NCBI GenBank assembly: GCA_030549205.1
Contig: JAUKTV010000009.1
Span: forward strand, 1,054,001-1,118,000
Source: Apiosordaria backusii
Lineage: Eukaryota > Ascomycota > Sordariomycetes > Sordariales > Lasiosphaeriaceae
Reading direction: 5' to 3'
Length of the DNA stretch: 64,000 nucleotides
Positions 51,829 through 63,600 of this stretch are shown here, piece by piece. Under the pieces are notes generated by a model. That model made no database searches and was not told the DNA's origin. It saw only the letters and a list, made by a program, of their open reading frames with translations. A program made the translations under genes and the position numbers. Position 1 is the stretch's first letter. The number at the start of each line of letters is the position of its first letter.

Positions 51829-54254
51829 TTTGACGTATTAAGATGTCTGGATTATGCAGTGTAAACGATGGTGGTGAGTGAGATGAAGTTCAACTGCGAT
51901 TGAGCGAGAACGGGTCAGCTGATGCGACGGTAAATAAGCTTTTGGGAAGAAAACAGAGTTGGCGGTGGGAAAGAAAACCGAGGTCGCGGTCGAGGTGGAA
52001 ACGCTGGAGGGGATATGGTGGATCGATCCGGAGAAGGCGCGCAATCTCGTTGCTGGGGGCACGATACTAGAGTGTGTGTGGTTTGTGTACTTACCAGTTG
52101 TGGAATGTTGAACGATCCGGGAGACAGTTGTTGTTGGAATGAAGAATGAAAAAAGAGACGAAACGATTGTGGTGAAGTGTAATTATTATGATGTAAATAT
52201 GGGCAGTCCCGAGACAGTCACAGAGAGGTGCATGGTGTGAAAAAGGAAGCAGGAACAAGAGAGAGTTCAAGAGACCGAGGGAAAGAGGCGCAGGGGCCAA
52301 AATACCTAAACAGCCAAGAACGCGTCCATGAGATCCAATCTCATCTGGCGAATGGGGAGCGTTGACACAACGATTTTACCTGTTACCTTAGCGGATCCAC
52401 CCCCAGAAAGACGCCGCGAATGGGGAAAAGCTTTTGCACGGCAAGGCTGTCAAGGCGCAGACAGGGGGAAAGGCACAGGGTCTGGGCCACGAAACAAGCC
52501 TCTCTCCAGATTCCTGTTCAGGTTTCGATGAGGGGTTCACCAGAAACACCTTGTATAGAAATCTTGATGGAGGCACAGAGTGAAGCGCAACACTCTCGGA
52601 CTTTCATCATTGCCATGCGCCAGCTCGTCCTCTCCTGCGACTCCTCCGCGACGGTGCCCGCGGTGCGGACGAAGCACGGCGCCAACAACACCATGTGGAA
52701 ATTACACCTAAATCCAGAATTGCGCCAGCCTGGGCTACGACGCTGTTGGTTTTCTGGATCCTTCGCTGTTACGGTATGCGATGTCACACTTTGACCACGA
52801 ATGACTGTTGGCTTCTGTCACCCTACTCACAAAACGCTGTCAGACGGCATTGTATCACAAGTATGTGCTCATATACTGCCTATATTGTTCTGTAGCTGTA
52901 TTTGTCCGAACAACCATCTGAACTCTTGTTGCTAAAGTGCTGGGATGACGGAATGCACGTGGGACAGTGGAATGCGTGCGCTGTGGACCTCATCTCGCTG
53001 CCCGCATCAGATCGACCCGCCCAGGTTGTTGCTCCCACGACAAGACCCTTCAAGGTTTGGTTCCTTGCAGACTGACCTGTCGTCATTGCACATCATTTCC
53101 CTCTTCAGGATGCTTCAACAAGTCTTGAAGCTGGAATCCGGAAAAACATGTCTGAATTCCGAAAGCTTTTTCTGGTATTCTTCAATGCCTGGCAACGCAA
53201 CCGAGAGACGGATGATGTCGTATGGAGAGTCACAGAGATATTGTATGTATGTTACAGGATGACGAAGCAGGCGTCCAAAACGGGGCATCTCGGCACTCAC
53301 ATGCCACTTCCGTTGAATGGTTTCGTACATTGCGGGGTGAAAGCACATCACCGGCAGCCTGCATCTCAAACGCTCACGATCATGGCCATGGGCGAACTGG
53401 TGACCTATGCAGCCAAAGGTTACACGGAGATCGCGCCGGCATCCCAACTTATACATATTCACAGTCCTTGGCGCCGTCGTAACACGAGAATTCGAGTGAC
53501 GCTACAGGTCGCTTGAACGTGGGTCAGCTCTGTCACACCAGAATATATTAATGGAATACATCTGATATTCTGTTCGTGCAATCAAGAATTGAGTCTTTTT
53601 GGAGTTGGCTGTGGCTGCGCCTGGTTGTTGAGTGCGCGTCCAATTCGCCTCCTAACAACAGCTGCAGGCGAGAATCAGACAACTCATGTAATATTCCAAG
53701 CCCTCTCGAGAAACCTTCCCAATCGAGGAGGTGTTCATGAGTACTGGAGGCGGGGCAAGTGTGCGAAGACACGCCAATCAAAAAGTCGATTGATCGATAT
53801 TGTATGTTGGGACTTTGTGACACCTTGGTGTACATGCCATCGTGGCGTTGAACCACCATCAAGGTCACGGGGATTCCTTGTGTTCGTGGATATCTCGTAT
53901 GTGGTAATTCCCGTGCAGCAAAACCAGTCTGAACTTGCGAGTTGCTGTCACCTAGGAGGTGTTCAACGGGACCATCCCGTGTTTGTGAGATCAGGCGCTC
54001 TGTCGGAAACAATTCGCTGGCGGATAAACCGTGTAGCCTCCGGCAACACACAACCGGGTGCCTCAGATGCTGAATCAAGTCAAGCCCGGGAAGAAAAATC
54101 CTGAGACATCGTTTCTACCTCAAGTTGCAACTTCCAGTGCCGGTTATGAGAAAGTCCCGAAAGCCAACTTCCACGTGGTCAAGTTGAGAAATCCAGACTG
54201 GGGGGTATTATGAGTGCTATCCAACAGAGTTTTGTACTTTCAAGACATCGTCAG
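51829..54254. other. 2.4 kb without a recognised gene
   Basis: The first 300 bp are upstream sequence of the wall-protein gene, with a GTAAGT word on the minus strand at about 52095 that may be a 5'-UTR intron donor. The rest has balanced composition, and its small frames on both strands show no family motif. Confidence 0.5.
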
Positions 54255-55431
54255 TCACGAGAGCTGGCAATCCACGACGCCTCGTACAACACCAGTACGC
54301 TCCTCAAACAATGTGTTAACAGTGGTCCCAAGCCCCTTCATCTTGTCCACGAAATCATCCAACGAGCCTCCAACGCCAAAGTAGAGCTTCTTTGCGGCAA
54401 TGACAGCCCTGGCAGAACCGCTTGGTCGTTCTTTGCGTTCTCGCTCGAGAATCGAAAGAAGGGTCTCGCTGAAGCGCTCGAGAGCAAATGGAGAGTAAAT
54501 AGTCTCCGATCCCAGCACGAGAGTCTTTGTATTGTCCGGCAGACCGGGGGCATTAGGTGAGTTGTAGAGAATGTCTACAAACCCTGAAGACCATGCACCC
54601 GAAAGGAACCTCAGAGTGATGTGGTTTGTGGCAAGAGAGTCCTTAAAGGCCGAGATAACTTCAGGAGTCAGATCCAATTCTCCGTCAAGAGTAAAAGCCT
54701 CCTCAACGGCCGGAGTTTGGCCTCGTTGCTGAAGAGCCCAGGCCAGGATGAGGTTGGGCAACGTCACAAGATAGAGCACAGAAGGATTGTAGTCTGCAAG
54801 TGTGAGCACCAACGGGTGTTTCGGTTGCGACTTTCTTTCGCTCAAGGCCCAGTGAAAGAGAGCGAGAGAGGGCAAGGCTGTGCCGCAGCCGAGCTGTTGC
54901 ATATATTGGTCAGCAAGACGTTTCTTTCCAGGACGTTCAGGGACTGCAAATATTTCGCCGCACCTCGATTAAGAGACATGGTTCTCGATTCAAAAAATCG
55001 GCCGAGTGTTCTGATGCCAAGACCTTGACCATATCAACGCTGCTTTCCCAGCTCTTGAAGCCACCTTCATAGATGCCCGTCTTGACGTCGTGCGCCCCAA
55101 GACCAGCCTCTGACTCAGATGGATTTTCCCCATCATCTTCAGCCATCAGCTGAGCCCGAACATCCCAGAGCTCTCGCCTTGGTATTTGGAGTGTGCTACC
55201 ATCTTGGAGATCGACATTGAGCAGGTTGAAGGCTATCTTGGAGGGTAACTTTGAGAGCATATCCTCAAGATCATGGCTGGCTGGTGGTAGTTGCGGCTTG
55301 CCTTGAACTGGAAATGCACCGGCCCCCGCTGGCGAGGTCACAGCTGCTTTCTTGACCGTCTGTGGTGGAGGGGTGAGGGGACGATCATCGTCCTCTATAT
55401 CATCGCCGGCGAACGAGAACGAAAAGGTCAT
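54255..55431 (-). CDS. hpm1: protein-histidine N-methyltransferase HPM1 (METTL18 type)
   Basis: Exons 55431-54964 and 54893-54255, with a 70-bp intron (GTGCGG donor, GACCAAT-type branch), give 368 residues. HPM1 methylates a histidine of ribosomal protein uL3. The N-terminus MTFSFSFAGDDIEDD is the usual family start. The SAM-binding Rossmann fold begins with GGFKSWESSVDMVKVL. Motif I is split by the intron, LLIE|LGCGTALPSLALFHWAL, so the exon join recreates the glycine-rich loop exactly. Then VLTLADYNPSVLYLVTLPN (acidic loop) and FLSGAWSSGF (the W and G after strand 4), and LVLGSETIYSP, typical of METTL18. The C-terminus is complete. Confidence 0.92.
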
Positions 55432-56635
55432 GGTTCAAGTTGGCGGTGAAGTTTTAATATATGTCGGCTATGGCAAAATAGCAGCGTGCCACACTGAAAC
55501 CTAAATTGCTCACGTGAAGCAGGCGAATGATATCGATATGTTTTACTACAAACTCCAAGGATGTGAGTCTCTTTCAGCTGAGGTCGTCCTGCTGGTGGTG
55601 GGGTTAGGTAGGATTTGAACGATAGTGGGGCAGCAAACCATGGTGTTTGAGGCATGTGGTCCGTGTGCTGTCAGCTTTCAGCCCCCAATTTCATTTTTAA
55701 CCAGCTGAAGAGAAAGCGGAGTTTTTCCGCTTCAAATCCTCCGAAGGCTTCCGTTGCAATTGGGGCCACATTTTAACCGTTGCAACTTGCACTTGCAGCT
55801 CTCTGTCAGCATCCTCGAGGCACGTTCAGCAGGAGCACAGCACAGCGCAGACGGGAAGGTGCCGTTAAGAAAAAAACTCTCCACTTTCTACTGGCCCTCG
55901 GCTGAGCATGTAATTCGCTGCTCACCGGCATTGTCGATAACGGCTGTGGTTGGACAGCATACGACAGGACCGGCCTCTTCGTCTTCGTTGGAACGGCTGG
56001 CCCACTTCCCCGGTTCGGGGACGGATCAAACAACCCAATATGCGGCAGCCTTGAAGCCGATAACCCCATTGGACCTGGAGAATCCCATTGTGAGGGCTTC
56101 CAACAGCCCCGCGCCGACGGCGGGGATACATGCAGGGCCCTTCTTCTCTATCTTTTCGTCTTGATGAAGCGGCCTAGTATCACTTGCCCGTCAGTTGGGA
56201 CCCGGTTCATGGGGGGTATTATCGGCCGGCGTAAATGAACCGTAAACCAGCCAACTATGGATCGCACCCGTCGGGAGAAACCCCTCTGTTCGGGGTCGGG
56301 CTCGTGGCCGTCGATTGTCTCATGGGGCTGGATCGTCATATGCTTTGAGGCTCTTTCCTTTTCATCCTGGATACTCACGCTACTTTGTTTGCTGACGCCG
56401 CCTGCCTTGTCTTAGAGAGGAACCGTATTCCTCTTTCTGAGCACTTGCCAAACCTGGAAGAGCAAAGCAAGGTCAGGGTACGGAGTGCATACCTTGACTA
56501 ACTTGCCAATCCATTGGCTGGTTTTACTACTTCACGTCCTCAATTACTGATATAAGTACGGCACTCTCGAAACATCTTCTGAAGGTCTTACTTGGCTTTT
56601 CAGCATATCTTGGGCTTTCTTCATTCAAACTCTTC
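55432..56635. promoter_or_regulatory. divergent intergenic region, 1.2 kb
   Basis: Upstream of hpm1 and of the monooxygenase gene. A TATA-poor promoter with CT-rich DNA at 56600-56635. No gene recognised. Confidence 0.5.
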
Positions 56636-58594
56636 ATGATGGTAATGGACTCTTCCGGCGGCAACTACCCAGATCGACTTGGTCGTGATGGCGTCTCTCT
56701 CAACTTCCCTCCCATCGACGTCTCTTATACTGTTCGGGAACAGCCTCTCGGCTCGGCACGACCAATTCGCATCGTCGGCATCGGGGCTGGAGCGAGCGGG
56801 CTGAATGTGATCCGTACCCTGCGGTTGAATCTGACGAACTACGAGGTCGTGGTATACGAAAAGAACGTTGACGTAGGAGGAACCTGGTTCGAGAATCGGT
56901 ACCCAGGCTGTCGATGTGATGTCCCAAGTCACAGTTACCAGTTTTCATGGCGGCCAAAAAAGGACTGGACCAACTTCTTCTCCGGGGCCGACGAAATTGA
57001 GGAGTATCTGTGCCAGGTCGCTGACGAGGAGGGGTTAAGAGAGTCCATCAAGACCTCTCATGAGGTGGTCTCCGCTATCTGGAACGAGAGGGATAGTCAA
57101 TGGGATTTGAGAATACGAGACCTGGAAAATGGGCAAGAGTTCAGTGACTATGCCACCTTTCTATTGAATGGCTCAGGGATACTGAAGTAAGCCTTCTGTT
57201 TGCTTCATTCATGGTATACGAGCTAACCCGGAAACTCCATTAGCAACTGGAAATGGCCGGATATTCAAGACATCAACGCCTTCAAGGGCGCACTAATACA
57301 TACAGCTCGTTGGCCAAAAGACTTTGACCACACAGGCAAGACCATCGCCGTCATTGGAAATGGCTCAACAGGAGTTCAAGTACTACCAGCACTCCAGCCC
57401 GGCGCAGCGAAAATACATCACATCTTCCGGACACCCAGTTGGATCATCCCACCACGGATACACGCCTGGAAAGTCATGGGCCAAGCCACCGAGATTCTGG
57501 AGAAGATCCAGCTTGACGCGGAGGAAAACTTTTCTCAAGAAACGATCGAACAGTTCAAATCAGATCCTGAGTTCTACCGGGAGTTTGTCAAGAAGATTGA
57601 GGTTGAAGTCAACAGTGCTTTCCCGGTGGTGAGCTTTTTGATCCGCTTTTTGCCTGTCTGCAAATGACTAACTGGTAGCACAGGTGCTTGCCAAAAGCCC
57701 AGTACAGGCATTCGCCCGCGCAAAGGTAGCAGAGTACATGACGGCCATGCTCGGCGGGAATGAGCAGCTCTGCAAGGCTCTCATACCCGATTTCCCACTG
57801 GGATGCCGGAGGATGACACCGGGTCATGGATATCTCCAGGCCTTGACGAAACCCAACGTCGAGGTCAGGAGAACGGATATCAAGCGCTTCGTACCGGAAG
57901 GCATCGAGCTTGAATCAGGGGAGGTCCTCCAAGTCGACGCTATAATATGCGCCACTGGATTCGAGACGTCTTTTTGCCCGCGTTTCCCCATCATTGGGCG
58001 CGATGGAAAGAATTTACAAGACCGGTGGAGAGCAGAGACGCCAAAGGCGTACATGTCTTGTGCTGTACCCGGTCTGCCAAATTACTTTAGTAAGCCCCTC
58101 CCCATTTCCCCGTCCACGACAATGGAATACTAACACCCCCCCTAGCATTCCTCGGCCCCAACGCCCCCATCGGCCACGGCTCCGTTTTTACTCTCTCGGA
58201 GCACATCGCCAAGTACATTACCGCCATCATTAAAAAATGCCAAACCGAAGGGATTAGGTCTATTGTCCCCTCGCAAGCAGCAGTGGATGATTACTTTGAG
58301 CATATTTCTACCTTTATGCCGACGACCACGTGGGCTGCGCCGGGGAGGTCGTGGTTTAAGAATGGGAGGGAGGAGGGGCCGGTGGTGGCGCTGCACCCGG
58401 GGAGCAGGATTCATTTTTTTCATATGCTGGAACGGTTTAGGGGGGAGGATTGGGAGTATGTTTGGGAGGATAGGAAGGGGAATAGGTTTGGGTATTTGGG
58501 GAATGGGTTTTCGATACGGGAGGTGGGGGAGGGGGAGGGGAGTGAGAGGGGGGATTTGGCTTGGTATTTGGATGAGGATGCTTTGGTGAGGTGA
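56636..58594 (+). CDS. Baeyer-Villiger-type flavin monooxygenase
   Basis: Four exons (56636-57186, 57244-57628, 57684-58089, 58146-58594) give 596 residues. It is expected to use FAD and NADPH to insert oxygen next to a ketone or to oxidise a heteroatom; the substrate is unknown. Motifs: FAD Rossmann GIGAGASG (about residue 48), GGTWFENRYPGCRCD (typical of BVMOs), the fingerprint FKGALIHTARWP (FxGxxxHxxxWP), the NADPH Rossmann VIGNGSTG, and ATGFETSF. The C-terminus has FLGPNAPIGHGS. Introns are 55-57 bp with consensus branches, and every join keeps frame. Such enzymes often sit in secondary-metabolite clusters, but no backbone enzyme lies nearby here. Confidence 0.9.
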
Positions 58595-59037
58595 GGGGGT
58601 GAGGGGTGGGGAGGCTTGAGAAGGTTCTGGGGGGGGGGGGGGTTTGGGGGTGGAAAGATGTACTTGACTGGCGTAATGGAAGGTGGTTTCTGCTTTTTAA
58701 CACTAAGAGCCCGGGGGACACTTTCTTAAGTATTAAAGCTGGAGACGATGTTGAATGTCAGAGAACCTCAGCTGGGGTGGATATAAAATCTGCCACACAC
58801 ACCATTTATGTGAATGTGAATCAATGCAGGCACCGCCAAGCAAAACGTTCTAGTTGAAACCATGGTGCTCGCTGCTCTCGGAAGAAATTTGCACCTGGAG
58901 CTGGAAAAGAAAATACATCCCCAAATCCCGTACAGTGAACTGAAACCCACAAGCAAAGTTGACTCTTTCACATATCATCGTACAATAGGTACAATATATA
59001 CACCCACTACCTTATATACAAACCCCCGTCGAGTCCT
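58595..59037. other. convergent 3' intergenic region
   Basis: Contains a 13-G run at 58629-58641, a difficult site for sequencing. No gene. Confidence 0.5.
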
Positions 59038-60609
59038 CTACTCATTCGCAGCAACCCTCTCCCCCACCCACTGTTTCAACTCCTCCACCTTCATCGTCTG
59101 CCTCTTCCTCGACCCAGTAACAGCACTCAAATCAACACTCACACACTTCCCCTCCACCTCCGACGCTCCCACAGTCACCACCACACTCGCCCCCGCACTG
59201 AGCGCCTCCGCCTTCTTGACAGAAATAGGCCGGGCAGAAGCATCAAGATCAACGGCAAAGTGCGTAGGCGTTACATCCCCCTCCGCAATCCCCAGCAATT
59301 TCTCCCTCACTTTCTCCGCCCACTCCACCACTGGCTCGGTGTCATTCAGCGTGATAATCTTGATTTGATTGGGGTTAAGCCACAAAGGGTATTTCCCATC
59401 GTAATGTTCAATCAATAATGCCATGAGGCGTTCGACAGAGCCGAGCACCGCGCGGTGGATCATCACCGGTCTTACCGGGCCAAAAGTCGCCAGCAGGTCA
59501 GGATCCGTCGTGGTCTCCCCGCGCTGTTCAAGTTCCGGAGCGGGGGCGATGTACTCCAGTTCAAAACGCTTAGGGAGTTGAAAGTCGAGTTGAATCGTGG
59601 CGGTTTGGTGCTCCTTTCCGTGGGAATCTTGCAAGACAATGTCGATTTTGGGACCGTAGAAGGCTCCATCCCCCGGGTTGACTGTCCAGGCTGTGCCGGA
59701 AGCATCGAGTGCGCGGCGGAGGGAGTTTTCGGCTTGGGTCCAGTCTTCTAGGGAGCCCATGTATTGCTCTGGACGGGTGGACAGGGCGAGGCGGTAAGGG
59801 CCCAGACCGAGGGTGGAGTAGGTTCGTTTGACGAAATCTAGGGACTTGAGGATTTCTTCTTCGATTTGGATGGGGCGGCAGAAGATGTGCCCGTCGTCTT
59901 GGTGGAACCTGCGGACGCGGGTGAGGCCGGTGAGGGAGCCGGTGTTTTCGTTTCGGTGGAGGGGGGAGAAGTCTGCGTAGCGGATGGGGAGGTCGCGGAA
60001 GGAGCGTTTTTGGGAGGAGAAGATGAGGCAGTGGCCGGGGCAGTTCATGGGTTTGAGGCCGTATTCGCGGTCGGAGTCTTCGGATTCTTCTTCGGTCATG
60101 GGGGTTGAGGGGGAGGTGTGGTGGTGGCGGGCGCCGGTGACGGTGTACATGTCTTGGGCATAGTTTTCGAGGTGGCCTGATTTGGCCCAGAGGTCCTTTT
60201 TGTAGATGAGGGGGGTGATGACTTCTTCGAAGCCGTAGCGGACGTATTGGTTGCGGAGGAAGGTGACGAGGCGGTTGAAGATGCGGGTGCCGGCGGGGAG
60301 GAAGAAGGCGGAGCCGGGGGAGTAGGGGGAGGTGGTGAAGAGCTTTTGGTGGAGACCTAGGGTTCGGTGGTCTGGGGGGAGCTTGGGTTCTGGTGATGGT
60401 GCTTTTGGTGGTGGTGGGACGTTCTTGGTTGGAGATATGGACGGGTTCTTGGATGGTGGGGTGGCCGGGCTGGCGGGGGTAGCTTCACATGATGAGCAGT
60501 GTCGAAGCTGGAGCTGGAGCTGTCGGGTAGGTGCCGGTGCTCTTTGTAATGGCCTGAGTTGCCTGAATAATGAATTGGGTGGCCATCTTGGCACCCTCTG
60601 TGAAAGCAT
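59038..60609 (-). CDS. mst1: mitochondrial threonyl-tRNA synthetase
   Basis: Single exon, 523 residues. Charges tRNA-Thr inside mitochondria. Residues 1-40 are an import signal (MLSQRVPRWPPNSLFRQLRP, then repeated Arg/Gln/Leu). Lacks the N-terminal TGS and editing domains, as mitochondrial ThrRS does. The class II core is clear: LGLHQKLFTTSPYSPGSAFF, motif 1 GFEEVITPLIYKKDLWAKSG, the zinc Cys in NCPGHCLIF, motif 2 RFHQDDGHIFC, KIDIVLQDSHGKEHQTATIQ, and motif 3 HRAVLGSVERLMALLIEHY. The anticodon-binding domain starts WLNPNQIKIITLND. A short insert between the motifs, HHHTSPSTPMTEEESEDSD, is unusual but disordered. Divergent from the next gene. Confidence 0.95.
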   Translation of the reverse strand: MLSQRVPRWPPNSLFRQLRPLQRAPAPTRQLQLQLRHCSSCEATPASPATPPSKNPSISPTKNVPPPPKAPSPEPKLPPDHRTLGLHQKLFTTSPYSPGSAFFLPAGTRIFNRLVTFLRNQYVRYGFEEVITPLIYKKDLWAKSGHLENYAQDMYTVTGARHHHTSPSTPMTEEESEDSDREYGLKPMNCPGHCLIFSSQKRSFRDLPIRYADFSPLHRNENTGSLTGLTRVRRFHQDDGHIFCRPIQIEEEILKSLDFVKRTYSTLGLGPYRLALSTRPEQYMGSLEDWTQAENSLRRALDASGTAWTVNPGDGAFYGPKIDIVLQDSHGKEHQTATIQLDFQLPKRFELEYIAPAPELEQRGETTTDPDLLATFGPVRPVMIHRAVLGSVERLMALLIEHYDGKYPLWLNPNQIKIITLNDTEPVVEWAEKVREKLLGIAEGDVTPTHFAVDLDASARPISVKKAEALSAGASVVVTVGASEVEGKCVSVDLSAVTGSRKRQTMKVEELKQWVGERVAANE

Positions 60610-61228
60610 CTTAATAACGGCCGGCGACCCTCGAATTCCAACAAGGCTTGACGTCTTCTTCTGATCTTCTCACTCCACGATGGAACAATTCGAAATGCCC
60701 ACTTTGGCGCTTGGATTTTCGAGATGCACAGGCCACACGTCGATCACAGGGACAACTGGTCGAGGGCCATCCCCCTATTGGCTAGGCTACCCCGGAAGCT
60801 ATCAGTGCTGCAGGGGTTGACCTGGCGTGGCAGCGGAGAGGCGAGACAGCGCATCCATCCAGACGCTGCTCCCCCACATCCGAGCAACAACCTCGTTCAA
60901 CGCCCAATTCATTGGCACTTCGCTGGTATATACTTCATTGGCACAGTCCGCCCCAGATTCAGTACCACCATGTCCATTCTAGTTTTGTGAGACCTGCATA
61001 TAAAATCATTGTTTTACTGGCCTCATATCTATTTAGTTCCCTCTTCCCCTGCTGCTGCCTTGTCGTGACTCACTTATTCTGATTGAACAATATCGGGTAG
61101 CGACAACTACCGACTCCCCCCTGTTTCTCAGTGACGTACATATAGGACTGCCACGTCGCGTCTGTCTTTAATTACTTTTTCCCCAGGCGACAACGCGTTT
61201 GCTCCCTCACCCACGCGACAACAACATC
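60610..61228. promoter_or_regulatory. divergent upstream region
   Basis: Between mst1 and the orphan membrane gene. A 5' leader of the latter probably lies at 61150-61228. The frame is open back to an ATG-like codon at 61199. No further element recognised. Confidence 0.45.
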
Positions 61229-62974
61229 ATGGCCATCACTCGAAAGCAGGAGCGCGAGGGCTCCTACCGACCCGAAAGTTCATGGCGCATGGTTGAGGGC
61301 AGCGAGACCGGCAGCTTTGCCTACGACGAGGAAATTGTTCCCTCCAACAGCGATCCGTCAAACTCGTTCGATTCACAGCCCGTCAGCATCGGAGGTTCAC
61401 AGCCATGGAGCATTGGCGGCTCGCAGGACGAGAGCATCGAGACATATCTCAGCAAAGCCGAGAACGATGAGCAGTTTATCCTCAAGTCGCCCTTCCGCCC
61501 ATCAGTTCCACAATCTGTGAGGCACTCTTCGAAGGAGCAAGACCGCTCAATCGGGCCTGAGTTTGTCATGCCCAAGGTCGAAGTTGAAAGTCCAACCGAG
61601 GAAGGGGCCAGCGCCTGGTCCTCGACAACCATTCGCACTCCGAAGAGACCCTCACCACCACCCGGGCTACGGAAGCGTCTCGGCATGGTCAAGGAAAGCC
61701 CCAGAATTCGAGGCCGACGACAAAGTATGAGACAGTCAGGGGAACTGGAACATCCCGGGCGCCCCGTGCCAGACGATGGAGTCCTCGGCTCAGTATTTTC
61801 CTGGCTGCTCGATGTGATAGGGCTGGCGTTTTGGGTCATCAAGTTCCCCCTTGGTCTTCTCCTGGCTATTTATGTTCTATCTGGCACTACCATTATCGCC
61901 AAAAACATGGCAACCAAGTCGATCGCTGCGTCTCTCTCGCCCTTGTGCCGGGTGCCCGGCGTTTCCTACCTTAATGTACCTTTCTGTGGGCCCAACAAGT
62001 CAGAGGACGATAAAGGTGCCAACGTCGACTTTGACAGCTTAGTCGATGCCCAGAACTTGCTGGAGCAAGTCTTGGAAAAGACTTTGGAAGGCGTCACTCT
62101 CCCCCTCGACATCAAGCGCTCCGAAGCCTCCATCCGCGATTTGCGCACCGTTGTCCGCCACAGCAACCTCAAGGGCAAGCAAGAACTCGTCCTTGAATTT
62201 GACGGGTACATCGACACCGTCCGGTCAGTCGTCCACGAATTGAGCAGCTTCAACGTTCATGTCGGCTCCACCGTCGACTCCGTCATCAGCATGAACCGCT
62301 GGACAGCCCGCCAGCTCGATGGGTTGGAAGGAAGCGACAACGTGCTGAAGCCAAAGACCGAGAACAACGACCCCTGGCTCGGCTCCATGATTGAGTGGAT
62401 TCTCTCTCCTTTCCAACCTGTGATCTTCACCGAGGATCACCTTAGGGACACCTACCTTAGACATGCATCCCACGTCCAGGACAGGATTGCCAGTTTGATC
62501 CTCGAAGCTCAGACTGTTCTTTCTGCCCTCTCCAAAGCGGAGGATCATTTGGAAATCATCCACGAAGTCGCGCACCGCACCACGGAAGAAGTCAAGACTT
62601 CCCGGCAAGACATTCTCTACACTTTGTGGACTTTGGTCGGGGCGAATAATCAAAGGCTCAAGGACCTCAAGTCCCAGCTTTCAGTCCTCGGCCAAATCGA
62701 GAACCAGCGGCTGAAGGCAGTAAAGCAAGTCACGGCGCTGATCTCGGATTTGGTCAAGATCCAGGCCGAGATTCAGGACCTGCGGGATAATGTTGCTGCG
62801 ACGGAATTGGTGCCGAATGTGCCGTTGAGTGTGCATATTGCGACGATTAACAGCGGGGTGGAGAGGCTGGATGCGGCGAGGTCGAGGTTGAAGGCCATTG
62901 AGGCGGAGAGGGTGAGGGAGGTGGTGGGTAGGGGGAGGGAGGGGGAGAGGTTGATTGATTCTACGAGGTATTAG
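61229..62974 (+). CDS. membrane-anchored coiled-coil protein, function unknown
   Basis: Single exon. From ATG 61229 (MAITRKQEREGSYRPESSWR) 581 residues. No family recognised. The N-terminal 175 residues are disordered and Ser-rich, with three near-repeats GGSQPWSIGGSQ. One strong hydrophobic stretch follows (VFSWLLDVIGLAFWVIKFPL then LLLAIYVLSG), long enough for one or two membrane passes. A Cys pair (LCRVPGVSYLNVPFC) may form a disulfide if lumenal. The C-terminal 330 residues are long amphipathic helices (LLEQVLEKTLEGVTLPLDIK, DRIASLILEAQTVLSALSKA, LVKIQAEIQDLRDNVAATE), i.e. coiled coil. The layout recalls nuclear-envelope or fusion-type proteins, but I have no specific homology to offer. 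Confidence 0.75.
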   Translation: MAITRKQEREGSYRPESSWRMVEGSETGSFAYDEEIVPSNSDPSNSFDSQPVSIGGSQPWSIGGSQDESIETYLSKAENDEQFILKSPFRPSVPQSVRHSSKEQDRSIGPEFVMPKVEVESPTEEGASAWSSTTIRTPKRPSPPPGLRKRLGMVKESPRIRGRRQSMRQSGELEHPGRPVPDDGVLGSVFSWLLDVIGLAFWVIKFPLGLLLAIYVLSGTTIIAKNMATKSIAASLSPLCRVPGVSYLNVPFCGPNKSEDDKGANVDFDSLVDAQNLLEQVLEKTLEGVTLPLDIKRSEASIRDLRTVVRHSNLKGKQELVLEFDGYIDTVRSVVHELSSFNVHVGSTVDSVISMNRWTARQLDGLEGSDNVLKPKTENNDPWLGSMIEWILSPFQPVIFTEDHLRDTYLRHASHVQDRIASLILEAQTVLSALSKAEDHLEIIHEVAHRTTEEVKTSRQDILYTLWTLVGANNQRLKDLKSQLSVLGQIENQRLKAVKQVTALISDLVKIQAEIQDLRDNVAATELVPNVPLSVHIATINSGVERLDAARSRLKAIEAERVREVVGRGREGERLIDSTRY

Positions 62975-63600
62975 GGGGTTTGATTTTGGTAATGAGTGGG
63001 TGGGTTTTGTGGGTAGCAGAATGGGCATTTGTTTGGATTGTTTGGGTTGTTTGGGGGCGGCGTCAGGAGAGGGAATGTTAAGAGATAAGGGATATGGGAT
63101 GGGATATAGGGACTGGAGAACACGGAACACCAAGGACAGAATAGGGGCTGAGTAACGGGACAGAAGGTACAGAAGAGGGAGGGGATATAACAGATACCCG
63201 GAATACACTGAGCATGTTTTGTATCACGTTGAGAATTATGTTGTCCTTTTGTCATTCAGCACCATTACATGTCACTTTGGTTTTTTCTTTGGGCGTCCTT
63301 GTATCTGTGGATGCCTCATGGCTTTCTTGAGAGGCGTACCTGCATCTGAAGCTGCGTTCTTTCATTTTGAGAAGCAGCCCTTGCATTGCGGGAAGGCATC
63401 GAACGGAGATTGTCGGGCGATTTGACCTCACTGTCACGTCATCTCAGGATATGGGAAGGCGTGGCAGACCTTCTCAACCGCCCATGTCATCTCTTCAGCG
63501 GGGGCCGGGCTGGGAGTTGATTCTCTCCCCAAACATCCAACTTTCATTTTCAATTCTTTTTGGCCAACAGTCCCAGTTTTATCATCAGCCCAACGACAAA
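62975..63600. other. intergenic, nothing recognised
   Basis: Spacer between two same-strand genes, 626 bp. G/T-rich at 62985-63060. Confidence 0.5.

Noticed and set aside
53548..54104. Overlapping 170-residue frames on both strands near 53.8 kb
   Set aside because: Neither shows domains, repeats or codon preference; opposite-strand overlap suggests chance.
55600..55660. tRNA-like GGATTTGAAC word
   Set aside because: No acceptor, D or anticodon stem can be built around it.
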